Below, piece by piece: positions 10,401 to 20,000 of a stretch of 64,000 bases of DNA. Position numbers and translations under genes: made by a program. The notes below the pieces were generated by a model, which saw only the letters and a program-made list of their open reading frames with translations, searched no databases and was not told where the DNA came from. Where the stretch lies: positions 67,880 through 131,879 of the forward strand of contig BGKB01000005.1 in the NCBI GenBank assembly GCA_003116975.1, in the 5' to 3' direction. Position 1 is the first letter of the stretch; each line of letters begins with the position of its first letter. The stretch is from Aurantiochytrium sp. KH105. Taxonomy: Eukaryota; Sar; Bigyra; Thraustochytrida; Thraustochytriidae.

Positions 10401-13022
10401 TTCTAACGCACGGCGACGCGCTTCGGCAGCCTTGCGCGCGGCCTGCAGTACGTCCAAGAATCGATTTGCCGCGATAACCTTGGTGCAGCAAGAGCGCCAT
10501 GCAGACCGCGCGCAATGTTCGCGAAAGCGTGCAAGACGCGCGCTCTCTGCAACCTCAGCTTCATCGCCAACGTTTGCGTCTGCTTGGTCGCGTGAGGCGG
10601 CGAGCATGGCGTCGACCTTTTGCAATGCCCCAGGCTTAAAGAAGACCTTTGTGAGCCCGCACCTGTAGGCATCCTGTGGGATATCAAATGCCCAAAAAAG
10701 AGCGCGGATGAAGCGCGCGTTGCGCCGACGGCGACGTGCCGTGTCGTCTGCACAGCCACCAGCACCGACGTCGAGAAGTTTGGTGCATGCCTCAAAGTGT
10801 TCTTTTGGGATTTGCTCCTTGAAGTTTTCCATGACGTCCTTGTAGTCAATGCGCGTCGGAAAGCCGCCACCGCGAAGTGCTTTTGCAGTCTGCGCAATAC
10901 CGAGGCAGCGCAGCTGGTCAAGCACGTAGCTACTGTCGAACCAACGGCCATTACTATGGTCGCGCCGCATGGTCAAGTTTGGCTTAATGCATCGCACAAA
11001 GGAGCATTGTGTAGCGTTGAGGTCGCGCACCAGTGCGCTGATTTGCTTGGAAAACTGTGTTGCAATGGTCCGCTGCTGGCGCTTGGACGCAGCGGCGCCT
11101 GAGCCACCTGCAGAGCTCGCTGCCGCAGCGAGCATGTCAGCTACAAACTCGCGCGTTGACTGGCCAAGCACCACCTGAGCATCCTTGGGCAATCGATCGA
11201 GATTCTTTTGTGTAAATTTGCCCACGGTGTACGTGACGTCGGACGCGTAATGGGAGACAATAAAGGTGGTCTGCTTGTCCTTGGGATGAGGCGCGAGAAA
11301 TTGAGGATGCCTGGCAAACGAAGAGTGTAGCGTGCTGACAAATCGATCATCCTTTGGGTTTGGACACTCGCTTTCGGCGGCAAGCTTTTGTAAAATGCCC
11401 GGTTGAGACTTTGTCCCTTCCAAGAGCGCAAGGCAAGAGGCAATGTCGTCCGCGGCGGACGATGATGACGTTGCGTCGTCGAGGACAAGGCCCTCTTGCC
11501 GATACAATAATGCCTCGGCCACGAGGACCTTTTCGCGAAAGGTTTCCTGCAATGCCTCGTTGGCAAAGTTGATGAGAAGTTGCTCAAAGTCATTACGTGC
11601 AAAGGTTTCGAAACCAAAAATATCGAGCACGCCGACATAAGAGTCTTTGAAGCGCTCGGCTGCCATGGCGTTGGGGGCAAGCTTGTGGTTGATGCGTTCA
11701 ATGAGCCAGTCGAAGAGAGCGCTGTATAGACTCTTGGCAAGAGCGTTGCGTGCCTCGAGCGCCTCGAGAAGCTTGCGTCGGACTCTTACACTTTCGCCTC
11801 CAGGCAAATTGACGGTCCGTTCACAAAGGAGCTCTTGAAGTGATCCTTGCGGTAAGCCAAGCAGGTCCGAGGTCACGCCTTCGGTCACGAGGTGCTCGTT
11901 TTTTATACAAGCCACGCTCCCTTGCTCGCTTTCTTCCTCCTCGATCTCGAGATTGCCTAAATGTAGGACACAGGCGACCATGAGAAAGATATCGTCGAGA
12001 CGTTTACCAAGCCCAACTGCGCGAAGCGCTTTGACGAGGCCCGCAAAAGCAGCTTTGTCTCTTTCGAGCTGTTTCGCACAATCGCGTTCGGTCGCATCAT
12101 TGTCGCGGACAAAGTTGAAAATGTATCCCTCTTTGCTTTGATCGACTGGACCAAGTCTGGCTCTATCGCGCAGTTCTGTATCCGCCCCATTGATGAGCTC
12201 GTAAAATACCCGAAAGGAGCGTTCGCCAGGGCTGTGGAAGACAATGCGGGACCTTTCCAGGAGATACGAGCAAATGGAAGCATGAGCCAGAGTCGCCCCG
12301 GACTCTGACGTGCCGTCGCAGTCAAAGTGCAATTTTGTGAATTTGCCAAAACGCGACGAGTTGTGGTTGCGTAGAGTGGCCGCATTGCCGAAAGACTCCA
12401 AAATCGGGTTGAGGCCCAGGAGCTGCTGTTCCAGCGAGGGCGAGCCATTGTCGCTACTGATTTGAGCGGGCGAGGCGCCAGAGCGCTTGATGAGATGCTG
12501 GATCACGCGTTTGGCAACTTCAGTCTTGCCAGCGCCGCTTTCGCCAGCAATGACGATAGATTGCGCGCTCGTGCAGCTTCGATCCTGGTTTTTGGTCGCA
12601 AAACACATTTGCTGAAAGGCAGTCTCGGCCAATGCGAACGGATGGGGGGGGACGTAGGTGCCTGGGGCCGCCTTAAATCCCGCTTGAAGAGCTTCTGACG
12701 TTCGCTCGAGCGGGTTGACACTGACGAGGATTCCACTCAGATATGTATACGGCTGATTCTCGTAAGATCGCCCTTCCAAGACGTGCAGAATGGCCGGCTC
12801 GTGGAGGTGTCTGAGACTGGTGAGATCATCGAGGTCGTTAAAGCTTGCGACGCCAGGGTTTGTCTCGTAGACATTTTCTCGACTGATGGGGATGGTGACG
12901 CCGAGGGTTTCCACGGAAACATCGACAAAGTCTTCGCTGGGCTCATCAACAGCAATACGGCCTTCTAGGTACGAATTTTCTACGAGGACCCAGACGTTTC
13001 GCTGCGAGGTCTCGACGGTCAT
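7410..13022 (-). CDS. Unconventional myosin with C-terminal DH-PH (RhoGEF) module
   Basis: 1870 aa from the ATG at 13022 (the open frame extends 18 codons further to a TTG). Order: motor head, residues ~1-800, with P-loop GESGAGKTE (~160-168), switch I NHNSSRFGKF and switch II DIFGFE; one clear IQ motif (VRIQATWRM, ~880); an Ala/Glu-rich probably helical stretch; an acidic tract (~990-1030); a Ser/Pro-rich linker with polyproline runs; a Dbl-homology domain (~1315-1530, from LRLRQEERSYVDAL to the helix ending near RMRAYEIANELEG); and a PH-like domain (~1635-1810). The head moves on actin with ATP; a DH-PH pair would load GTP on a Rho/Rac GTPase. Dictyostelium myosin M has the same plan. One uninterrupted frame covers both halves, so the fusion is real unless introns are hidden. 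Divergent from the arrestin gene. Confidence 0.92.
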   Translation of the reverse strand: MTVETSQRNVWVLVENSYLEGRIAVDEPSEDFVDVSVETLGVTIPISRENVYETNPGVASFNDLDDLTSLRHLHEPAILHVLEGRSYENQPYTYLSGILVSVNPLERTSEALQAGFKAAPGTYVPPHPFALAETAFQQMCFATKNQDRSCTSAQSIVIAGESGAGKTEVAKRVIQHLIKRSGASPAQISSDNGSPSLEQQLLGLNPILESFGNAATLRNHNSSRFGKFTKLHFDCDGTSESGATLAHASICSYLLERSRIVFHSPGERSFRVFYELINGADTELRDRARLGPVDQSKEGYIFNFVRDNDATERDCAKQLERDKAAFAGLVKALRAVGLGKRLDDIFLMVACVLHLGNLEIEEEESEQGSVACIKNEHLVTEGVTSDLLGLPQGSLQELLCERTVNLPGGESVRVRRKLLEALEARNALAKSLYSALFDWLIERINHKLAPNAMAAERFKDSYVGVLDIFGFETFARNDFEQLLINFANEALQETFREKVLVAEALLYRQEGLVLDDATSSSSAADDIASCLALLEGTKSQPGILQKLAAESECPNPKDDRFVSTLHSSFARHPQFLAPHPKDKQTTFIVSHYASDVTYTVGKFTQKNLDRLPKDAQVVLGQSTREFVADMLAAAASSAGGSGAAASKRQQRTIATQFSKQISALVRDLNATQCSFVRCIKPNLTMRRDHSNGRWFDSSYVLDQLRCLGIAQTAKALRGGGFPTRIDYKDVMENFKEQIPKEHFEACTKLLDVGAGGCADDTARRRRRNARFIRALFWAFDIPQDAYRCGLTKVFFKPGALQKVDAMLAASRDQADANVGDEAEVAESARLARFREHCARSAWRSCCTKVIAANRFLDVLQAARKAAEARRRALERRAAVRIQATWRMALAMDNFRIIFQAVLSAQSFWRMCETRKAYQAERQRRKEAAQALAEAEAEAAAAQAAAEAAAAKRQQEAAAAAAAAAAEAAEAAAEAQRQLDIRKRSNNIDEVTNDEREEDADEDEDVQDEEEDEEDEHIEEDDEDEEEADRLREQAMRCQQQMQLMMIKEAILAENERREAAADTDGSMSTIPEENEDDVSSWASRSRASSFTLPADSSKSSTFVGVPSSSREQQQTQQSSQQHLKGNISSAPSPRHQSRAKTKLKNTGPPPPLPPKPEHKRGTSLHTLEGNTDVLAGTDGQQSQGKDRPRPSSQSFKSTPVEAASLRSFKKATTPARAPQPPPPPPKSSKTLQRQSERSRSSSSSASGDEGSHGVSNAKRGTSERTKKKDGNANAKSGSKSGTAASGRQMTGRKQRLYSRRNPSSQKRVTAEHDQKKQRTIFLRLRQEERSYVDALSIINGNYYKPVLETLIIDEPGSTKGLLRQDAESIFSNLPQLLKMHFQMLASIEEELAKQKQDPMYAMTSTFLGKLRESLPFLRTVYLVYVKQNSTSLSILSRARAEVPKFARFLRLTAENKTLPSYGTDLRDLLKIPINQMARYHEFLNMLLSCTHPDSREHKDLREVCKRIEGITRELDNERRLARLRMRAYEIANELEGVGKPAWKRKGKTQLLNNVNNPRSHHSLLDLSAAAAASLQSSHQRESFPTGSSQGQATSVQQDQVKQKSDDQHAHQGSQASNVDGTNTISDAETSGTVAPQSHILVPGRQFLCEWTAPLSVSERKLDEAQPADVKPKNRAFFLFSDVLVIAKKVATRKYDLRMWIDLSKIWVDASHVTAAGKKTARVREQFEEATTERHERVYPLQIVYISMANGIANTGHTSLAIRLLQNASGGTRKRKNGRQENLSPRVENLMIWFHSPVQRREAFHNLTAASKALKKRREQLAKMQTELVGKGAAGAAVVKAAKERLAHLSESPLQGESMADLATAAGSAVA

Positions 13023-13374
13023 CGTCGCGGCGCGCCCGTCGCACTTGGGTCGTTGCGGGAAAGCGCCAAGGACCAAAGGTGCTCTGCTTGTGAAAGAATT
13101 CGTACACCACGCTACCTTGAGACGGCGCTCGCCCTTGTGCGGCGTAGCGTGCCGTTGTGGCTACCAGGTGCCGCTCGGGCAGCCAAAGGCGTGGCGCGGC
13201 GCCCTTGGGGGGAAGGAATTTTGCGCCCATGCAACTCGGGCTTAGCGCCTTCAATTGGTCCAGCTAGTAGTGAAGCAGAGAGAGAGTCGCGCGCGTCAAC
13301 CCACCAGCGGGCGGTCAAAATTATGTGACGAAACCAAACATACCTGGGTGGGCGAGCGAGCAGTCGAGAGTGTC

Positions 13375-13400
13375 CGTGCGTGCGTGCGTGCGTGCGTGCG
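13375..13400 (+). repeat. (GTGC)n microsatellite
   Basis: About six copies of a 4-base GTGC unit in the divergent promoter region. Confidence 0.9.
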
Positions 13401-13767
13401 GGTGGGCGGCCAGACGTCTTTGCATTTCGGACAGCATGTAGTGCGCAGTGCAGTGCTCTGTGCAGGCGGGTGTTCTATCTACGACGACGGATCGGTTTGG
13501 GATCCAAGTGAGAGACAGAGGAAAAAAAGGAAATTGACTGTGAAAGACACCTGTGGCTGACAGAAACAAAAACGATAGAAGAAAATGTACTACCTACGTC
13601 TTGTAGTAGCACGCACTGTCAGTCAGCCAGCCACCATGGCTTGTGGGAAGCAACCGCCGGCGCGATGCTCGAACAAATCAAGAAAACCAAAGGCTCGTCA
13701 TGATAAGCCTGGCAGGACAAACTGAGATTCGTCGCGATCGCTTCCCCATGTAGAGCCTACACTAATA

Positions 13768-13786
13768 GTCAGTCAGTCAGGCAGTC
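13768..13786 (+). repeat. (AGTC)n microsatellite
   Basis: Four to five imperfect AGTC copies; a related AGTCAGCC run lies at ~13618-13630. Confidence 0.8.
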
Positions 13787-13893
13787 ATCGACGTAGAAGC
13801 TTGCCGCAAAAAGCCCATGTCAGAAGAACGCGCGCGCCTGCGCCTGCCAATCAGCAGCTGTCAGGGCCGACGGTCGCACGCTCCGCTGCCGCG

Positions 13894-13940
13894 CAGTGTA
13901 GTGCAGTGCAGAGCAGAGCAGTGCAGTGCAGAGCAGGGCA
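13894..13940 (+). repeat. GCAGTGCAGAGCA-type direct repeat
   Basis: Imperfect 5-base GCAGT/GCAGA units in two larger copies (GTGCAGTGCAGAGCA) within 47 bases. Confidence 0.8.
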
Positions 13941-14362
13941 GTTCCGAGCGCGATTTACCAGGCGCTGATGTCGTCAGCCCGACTCGGACCTTCCAGGTCA
14001 ACCTTGATGTCTGCGCAACGCTTTATTGACACTGAATTTCTTTCTGCGCAACCCTTTTTTTCCACCCGGCTCACAGCATCAACGCCGCTGCAGCTGCTGC
14101 TGCTGCAGTACCACTCGGCGAGCGACGAGAAGAAAGAAGCAGTTCCGGCGCTCGCCCCCCTCGGCGCAGAGCGTGCGCTGGCTGCGCCGGCGTTGCTGCC
14201 TGCTGCTGAGCAGACCGTAGTCGGGCTCGCGCTCGCTGCGCGTGCAGGTCGATCGACGAGTCGGACGCGGGCTCGGACGCGGACGCGGGCTCGGAACTCC
14301 TCGCAGAACCTCAAGGCGGACTCCGACGCGAGGCGCTCGTCGCGGGCCAGCTCGCAGACGCC

Positions 14363-15748
14363 ATGGGTCAGCGAGCGTCGGTGAGCGAGTACGCCACCGT
14401 CCGCGTGTGCCTGGACCAGCCAACCGCGGTCCCCGGGGACGTGGTGAGCGGCGAGATCTCGGCGGTCGTGATAGCGAGGACGAGGCTCGGCGAACTCGAC
14501 GCGCGACTGCGCTGCACGCTCGTTGCCGGCGTAGACGCCGATCGGTCCAAGTCCACTTTGCTGGATCAGAACATTGTCTGCAAGAAGTTCAATGCTGGGT
14601 ACCTCGAGCCGGGCTCGTACAAGTTTCCCTTTCGCTTTCATCTTCCTCGCTCTGCGCCGCCCTCAACAGAGTTCGAGAATGTGGACAATAGCGCAGGCGC
14701 GGTCGTAAAAGTCTCTGTAGCTTATGCAGTCCACGCCGAAGTTCGCGGAGGTGGGGCTGGAGGCAGCGGCTGGTTTTCAAGCAAACAAGTGGCGCACTCG
14801 CAATCTCTTGAAGTGAATGCGACGCCAACGCTACAAACCATTACGACGGGCTCTCTCAACAGCAAAGTTGATAGTGGCTTTTCGCTCTTTCGAACGCACG
14901 GTAGCATTCAAGCGCGAGCGTTTTGTCTTCCTTCGTCTGTGCGTCCTGGCGAGAAGTGCGCTATTACCGTGTATTTACGAAATAATACGAATGCGGCCTT
15001 TATCTTGCGCAATGTCAAGCTTGAGCAACGCGTCATGGCGCGGACAAGAACTGCAGCGCGAGAGCATTCGCAAAAGTGGGTTTTGCATCGAAGTGCTACG
15101 CATGAGACGGAGGAAGAGTGGAAAGACCCCAATGATGACGGAGACGATGGCGACGGCTCGAGAGGCGGTGCCACTGGCGCGACTGCTCGTGGCGCGGGGC
15201 CAGCAAAGAAGTCAGCCAAGACCCCGGCAATCGAGGCAAAGGCTGTGGGAACACAGTACAATCATCATCCTACATCACCACCACCTCCTCCGCCACCTCC
15301 ATCGCCGCCGTCAGCATCTTCGCCAGCCCCTAAAGCAGCTGATTTTGGAGCCAAGAAGAAGAGCACGTGTGCTCGATTCTCCGCGACGATTCCATTGAAT
15401 GTCCGACATCAAAGCTTTTCACTCGATCAGGCAAGCGTGACGCACGCGGTGGTTTTTACCCTGCAACCATGCACTTTTTTTGGACAAAATTTTCACTTGC
15501 GCCTTCCGATTCAGATTGCTCTCGCAAGCGAGGCCTCGTCGTCTCACAATGAGGCGGCTCAGCAAACACAAACCACGGATCATACATCGAGTCATAGCGT
15601 CAGCGTGCATCACGACGAGATTCCTTTGGCAGAGGCTGTCCCAGAGCCTGCTCCATCGCCCTCGGCGCCTCCTATGGCGAGTCTAGCTTCACACCCAGCA
15701 GACGCAATGACAAGTGCAGGCTCAGGCGCGGGCGAGGGTAGAAAGTAA
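14363..15748 (+). CDS. Arrestin-domain protein, probably N-myristoylated
   Basis: 461 aa from an ATG in CGCCATGGG. The N-terminal half has the alpha-arrestin/Vps26 pattern: TVRVCLDQPTAVPGD, a short G-strand region, then GSYKFPFRFHLP with the usual E following it; a second half begins with VRPGEKCAITVYLRNN. These proteins act as adaptors for membrane cargo, often linking receptors or transporters to ubiquitin ligases. Three features stand out. The start MGQRAS fits an N-myristoylation signal (Gly2, Ser6). A Gly/Asp- and Pro-rich insert (~residues 250-330, with an eight-proline run) splits the C-terminal fold. The tail is Ser/Pro-rich. No clear PPxY motif is visible. Family call is firm, subclass is not. 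Confidence 0.83.
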   Translation: MGQRASVSEYATVRVCLDQPTAVPGDVVSGEISAVVIARTRLGELDARLRCTLVAGVDADRSKSTLLDQNIVCKKFNAGYLEPGSYKFPFRFHLPRSAPPSTEFENVDNSAGAVVKVSVAYAVHAEVRGGGAGGSGWFSSKQVAHSQSLEVNATPTLQTITTGSLNSKVDSGFSLFRTHGSIQARAFCLPSSVRPGEKCAITVYLRNNTNAAFILRNVKLEQRVMARTRTAAREHSQKWVLHRSATHETEEEWKDPNDDGDDGDGSRGGATGATARGAGPAKKSAKTPAIEAKAVGTQYNHHPTSPPPPPPPPSPPSASSPAPKAADFGAKKKSTCARFSATIPLNVRHQSFSLDQASVTHAVVFTLQPCTFFGQNFHLRLPIQIALASEASSSHNEAAQQTQTTDHTSSHSVSVHHDEIPLAEAVPEPAPSPSAPPMASLASHPADAMTSAGSGAGEGRK

Positions 15749-15786
15749 AAGTATTGATGATGTAAAAACCAAAAGCAAACCAGAAT

Positions 15787-15888
15787 TTACTCGACCTTTG
15801 ACACAAGATTTGCTTCATTTTCGCGAGCTCGATGAAGACGGGCTTGAAGATTTGCGTGTTTTCTGTCTCCGTGCGCACTGCGTAAAGG
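15787..15888 (-). pseudogene. Decayed duplicate of the methyltransferase gene 3' end
   Basis: Read on the minus strand it gives AVRTETENTQIFKPVFIELA, matching AVRTETTRNFKPIFIEL at the end of the adjacent gene. The last codons SKVE-stop are also conserved, but in another frame, so at least one indel separates the two parts. It lies ~140 bases beyond its source. Similarity begins abruptly at TTACTCGACC in both copies. A broken tandem duplication is the simplest reading; an alternative last exon is less likely because of the frame break. Confidence 0.75.
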
Positions 15889-15927
15889 ACGACGTAAAAA
15901 AACACAGAAAGAAAAGCAATCTAGACG

Positions 15928-16998
15928 TTACTCGACCTTCGACGCACACGCTTCAGTTCTCTTTCGCAGCTCGATAAAGATGGGCTTAAAATTGCGTGTC
16001 GTCTCCGTGCGAACTGCGTCGAGAAATGAAATGTCTTGCGTGGACTGGCGAACATGAAAACGTGCTGCCGCCCGTGCAACAAATAGCTCGAGTGACCTGT
16101 ACCGAGGCGGAGAAACGATGATGCAACGCGATTCGTGACCCTTTAAGAGATGAAAGATGGCATTGAGAAGGTCTGCATGTAGTTTGTTCAGATACAGACA
16201 GTCGGCGATGATGATTGTGTCGTATGTTTCATGCCCAACATAGTCAGCCTTTCGGTCCCAGAGAATTCGTTTGGTGGACACCACATGTTCAAGCTTGTTG
16301 AGCGATATATGGCGGTCTGCGAGGTCGAGACATGCCTGACTTCCGTCGCTGAGGCAGATTGTGGCTCCCTTTGGTATTTTACGTGCAAGCAAAAGACCAG
16401 CGAGTCCACAGAAGCCTGCGCCGAGCTCGAGTACCCGCTGGTTTGCAAAGTCGCCAGCGTTCAAGAGAAGATACGCGCCAAGAACCTCTTCCGAAGGATA
16501 CAACTTGAGCAAACCGGTTGTATCGACTTGATCTTCCTTGGCTTGCGCTCCAGCGTCATCGGCTTCCTCGAAACGCGGTCGCACAATGTCGACCGCGGCA
16601 AAGTCTGAAGCACCCGGGATCTTTGCCTCTGCTAGAGTCTCCCAGCCGGCAAACGTGAGTTTGGTGCCTTCGGGCACAACTTGGCGCGACTTTGCGAAGA
16701 GGCCTACCTCGAGCTCAGGCACGTCAACGAAGAGTTTGGCGCGGCTCGCGGAGAACACTGCGCGGCGCAGCCGTGCCCACTTTTCGTCGCGCGCTAACGT
16801 CGGTGCCTCTGTGGCGCCGGACGTTGGGGCCGTCTTCTCCATCTTTGGAGCGCATGCCGATCCGGTTGCAGCGAGCTCGTCGCTATCGCTGGTAGTAGAC
16901 GCGAGCGACGTTGATGGCGGCGCCGCCGGCGCGGGCACGGCTTGCACGTCGTCCATTGTGATGCAATTGCGAATGCTAGAATCGAGATTTGCTTTCAT
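15928..16998 (-). CDS. CAMKMT: Class I SAM methyltransferase, calmodulin-lysine methyltransferase-like
   Basis: 356 aa. A low-complexity N-terminal ~70 residues is followed by a methyltransferase-16-type domain. Visible: YPSEEVLGAYLLL, the SAM-binding motif I VLELGAGFCGLAG (~residues 188-200), the acidic end of strand 2 in LSDGSQACLDL, and post-motif DTIIIADCLYL. The YPSEEVL before motif I and the ADCL motif are those of CaM-KMT, which trimethylates a lysine of calmodulin; the wider family modifies other proteins, so the substrate is inferred. Spacing is extreme: its ATG is 34 bases after the stop of the ABC gene lying upstream on the same strand, so promoter elements may sit inside that gene. 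ATG at residue 15 (MDDVQAV) is an alternative start. Confidence 0.82.
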   Translation of the reverse strand: MKANLDSSIRNCITMDDVQAVPAPAAPPSTSLASTTSDSDELAATGSACAPKMEKTAPTSGATEAPTLARDEKWARLRRAVFSASRAKLFVDVPELEVGLFAKSRQVVPEGTKLTFAGWETLAEAKIPGASDFAAVDIVRPRFEEADDAGAQAKEDQVDTTGLLKLYPSEEVLGAYLLLNAGDFANQRVLELGAGFCGLAGLLLARKIPKGATICLSDGSQACLDLADRHISLNKLEHVVSTKRILWDRKADYVGHETYDTIIIADCLYLNKLHADLLNAIFHLLKGHESRCIIVSPPRYRSLELFVARAAARFHVRQSTQDISFLDAVRTETTRNFKPIFIELRKRTEACASKVE

Positions 16999-17011
16999 TG
17001 CTATGAGGCAA

Positions 17012-17023
17012 GCTAGCTAGCTA
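17012..17023 (+). repeat. GCTAG tandem motif in the ABC 3' flank
   Basis: AGCTAGCTAGCTAG directly after the stop of ABCA copy 1; a similar AGCTAGCTAGCTATAT lies at ~24144-24160 in the 3' flank of copy 2, so it may be a remnant of the duplicated unit. Confidence 0.5.
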
Positions 17024-17032
17024 GGGGGGAAT

Positions 17033-20000
17033 TCACTCTTTCGGCCCATCGACGAGGGCTTGGCGAGCGGCAAAGGTGTTGAAAATGTGCTCCAGCGAAG
17101 TCACGCTCAGACTGTAGCCGTCAATGCCGGCCTCCTCGCGGGCGCCCTCGATGATGCCAAACATGTCCGAGAGCTTCAAGTGATCCTGCGAGGGCAGGTT
17201 GAACCGGAGGCGGAGACCCACGCGCTCGAGAAGCTTGGTCCCCGGGAACTTGCTTTCCAAGAGCGCAGCAAGACGCGTGAACGAGCGCTCCACGAGAAGC
17301 CACTCGCCCAGGTTGCTCGCACGTACCGATCCACGCCCGACTGTAAGCTGCTGAAGTAAGGTCGACCCGCTGCCCTCGGCACGAAACCCTTGCTCGTACA
17401 AGTCGCGCGCCCCGGCCTTGTCCATGACGTCCACCACGCCATCCTGGGTCAACATGCTGTCGTTCGTAGTGCCGAACTCCTCGCCCACGACCTCGGACAC
17501 CTCAGCCTCGGACGGGACGCGAAGATTCACCTCGAGCTGGAAACCTTGCCCGTACTTGGTCTTGAGACGATGCGCCGTGCCCAGACAGCGCAGTCGGCCG
17601 TCCACCATGATGGCGATGCGCGAAGAGACTGCCTCAGCCTCCTCCATCGAGTGCGTCGTCAGCAAGACCGCAGTGCGCTTGGCCAGCTTGTTGATCACCT
17701 CGAGCAGGAAACGCCGAGCCGCCGGGTCCACGCCCGCACTTGGCTCGTCCAGCATGACAACTGCCGGCGTCGCAAGACTGGCAATCGCCACGCTCAGTTT
17801 GCGCTTGTTGCCGCCCGAGTAGCTCATGGCCAGCTTATCGGCGTGCAGGGTCAGGCTCATCTCGCGCAGCGTGCTGTCGATCAGAGGCTTGAGGGCCTGC
17901 TCAGGAATGCCCTTGACGCGGCCGTAGAACTCGAGATGCTCGCGGCCGGTGAGACGGTCAAAGAGAGCATCGAACTGCGGGCAGTAGCCGATAGACTGCT
18001 GGGCTCGCACAGTATCGGTGACGATGTCGTGGGTGTTAACGTAGATGTGGCCATCGGTGGGCGGGTGCTCGCCCGAGATCATTTGCATGGTGGACGATTT
18101 GCCAGCGCCGTTGATACCGAGAAGGCCAAAGCACTCAAACTTGCGAATGCCAAAGCTGAGGTCCTTGACAGCGACCTTGTCGTTCGTGAGCGCCGTGCCG
18201 GGGTAGACCTTGCGAGCATGCTGGAGAATGACGACATCGTCGCTGGTTGCTGAAGTTTTGCCGTCGTGGTTTCGCACGTCGACAGGCTCGATTCGGGCGC
18301 GTTCAGCTTGGACGTCGTCATCTTCGATCTCGTCGCCATAAGCGGGATCAATGATTCCCGATGCGGAGCCTTTGCCGGCCACAGATTTGTGACGTTTGCA
18401 TCGAGAGAAACAAGAGATTCCGGATCGTCCACCGGCACAGCACATGCCGTTGCGGAACTGGGACTGTAGGACAACGAGAAGTGCCGTGTAAGCAAAGGTT
18501 TCGACAATGAGATACACAATGTCGAGCCCTGCGACCCTTGTGCTAAAGACGCTGTAGGATACGGGGTTGCTCGGGTCCCCGCCTCTTTCTTCGCTGTTCA
18601 GCAGAAAGTTGATGATCTCCACATTAGCCACATTGATGAGCCCGTAGCTGAAGCAAAAGCTCGGAAGCAGCCGGTAAATGTACGTGAGGCTCTCATTTAC
18701 CTCGTACGTGCTTTCAATAAAAGACATGATGAAGGCCACAATGACGAGAACCATGCCGCCTACGAGATTGATGAGAATCATGCCGAACTGTGAAAACTTA
18801 AAGTTGCTGAACAAAAAGGTGCAGCAGTATGTGAAACTTGTGATGGAAGTGCCGTAAAAGAAAAAGATGAGAAGAACGGCTGGAAACTCACTTGTGAGCG
18901 CAGACACATCAAAGGCAAAAATGAGCGCCCAGGCTACAAGCATGGCCATGGCGTAGGTGCAAAAGTCAAAGATCCAATTTGCTGTCCAGTACGCGAGCGG
19001 TTTGATGCCGTTGAGAAGCTGCTGGTGCCAACTGCGTTGCTCTTTCTCGCGGACGATGAAGACTGCATAGTATGAAGGCACGAAGGAAAAGGCAATGGCC
19101 AAGCAGAGTGTTGCTGAAAACGCAGAAAAGCCTTGCCTGATCTCCGTTTCTGCCTTGGTTCTAGGCAATGGAAGATTTGATGTTGTGAGCGTCACAGAGT
19201 CGTCGATTCGCTGCAGCAACGCGGAATTGACACGATTCATCATCAGTGGAGCCGCATTTACGCCAGTGTAATTGTATGCAACGGTATACTCGGCCTCGAC
19301 GCCTGCGGCAACACCTCCAGCTCCCGAGCCAAAAAAGTTGTCTGGCACCACATCGAAGAGGAGGCCCGCATATCTGGAACTGGGAGAATCGTCCTTGGTG
19401 GCGAGCAGACGTTCCGAAAAGGCTGTTGTCGAGGCATTATAATCGTTGTCAGCTGTGCAAGCAGGTGGAACGCTGCCCTGGAAAAGACTTTCTACGGGCA
19501 AAGAGCCAAACCCTCCTCCAGTGAGAAAGTTAAGGAGGCTTTCGAGCTGTGCATTCAGCTCCACAGGGCGACAGTACGTTGTCGTCGGACCGATATCAGC
19601 AAATGATTGGCTTCGATCGAGTCGTGGCATCGATAGATTCCCCATCCACGCCGTGGTGGCTTCCGCAGAAATGGACTCGCCTTCACCAAGGTTGAAAGGA
19701 ATCGGATTGGGAAGGGGACCCTCGATATTCCAATTGTCTGTGTCTGGGCCAAAGGTGTAGGCCTCCTGGTCTGGATTAAAGACAGCCTTCATGGCCAAAA
19801 GACCAAGAAGAAGAAATGCCAGAGGCGTGCAGCACTGGCAGCACCAGGCAGAACGATCTCGCTTGGCGTATCGCAAGCGCTTGTGCAAGATGGCCCGCAC
19901 ATGGACTTTGCTGGAAGCGCCCCTCGTGGCCATGATCTCCTGCGTAGCTTCGCTTGGCTGGGCAAATGGCACCTCGACATCCTCGCGAGCCGGAGAACCA

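Larger units (their letters stand above)
13023..14362. other. Divergent intergenic region (myosin / arrestin)
   Basis: 1.34 kb with the 5' ends of two divergent genes. I see no conserved coding sequence. It holds three simple-repeat blocks (listed separately) and a CTGCAGCTGCTGCTGCTGCAG palindrome-like stretch near 14090-14107. Promoters of both genes must lie here. Confidence 0.6.
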
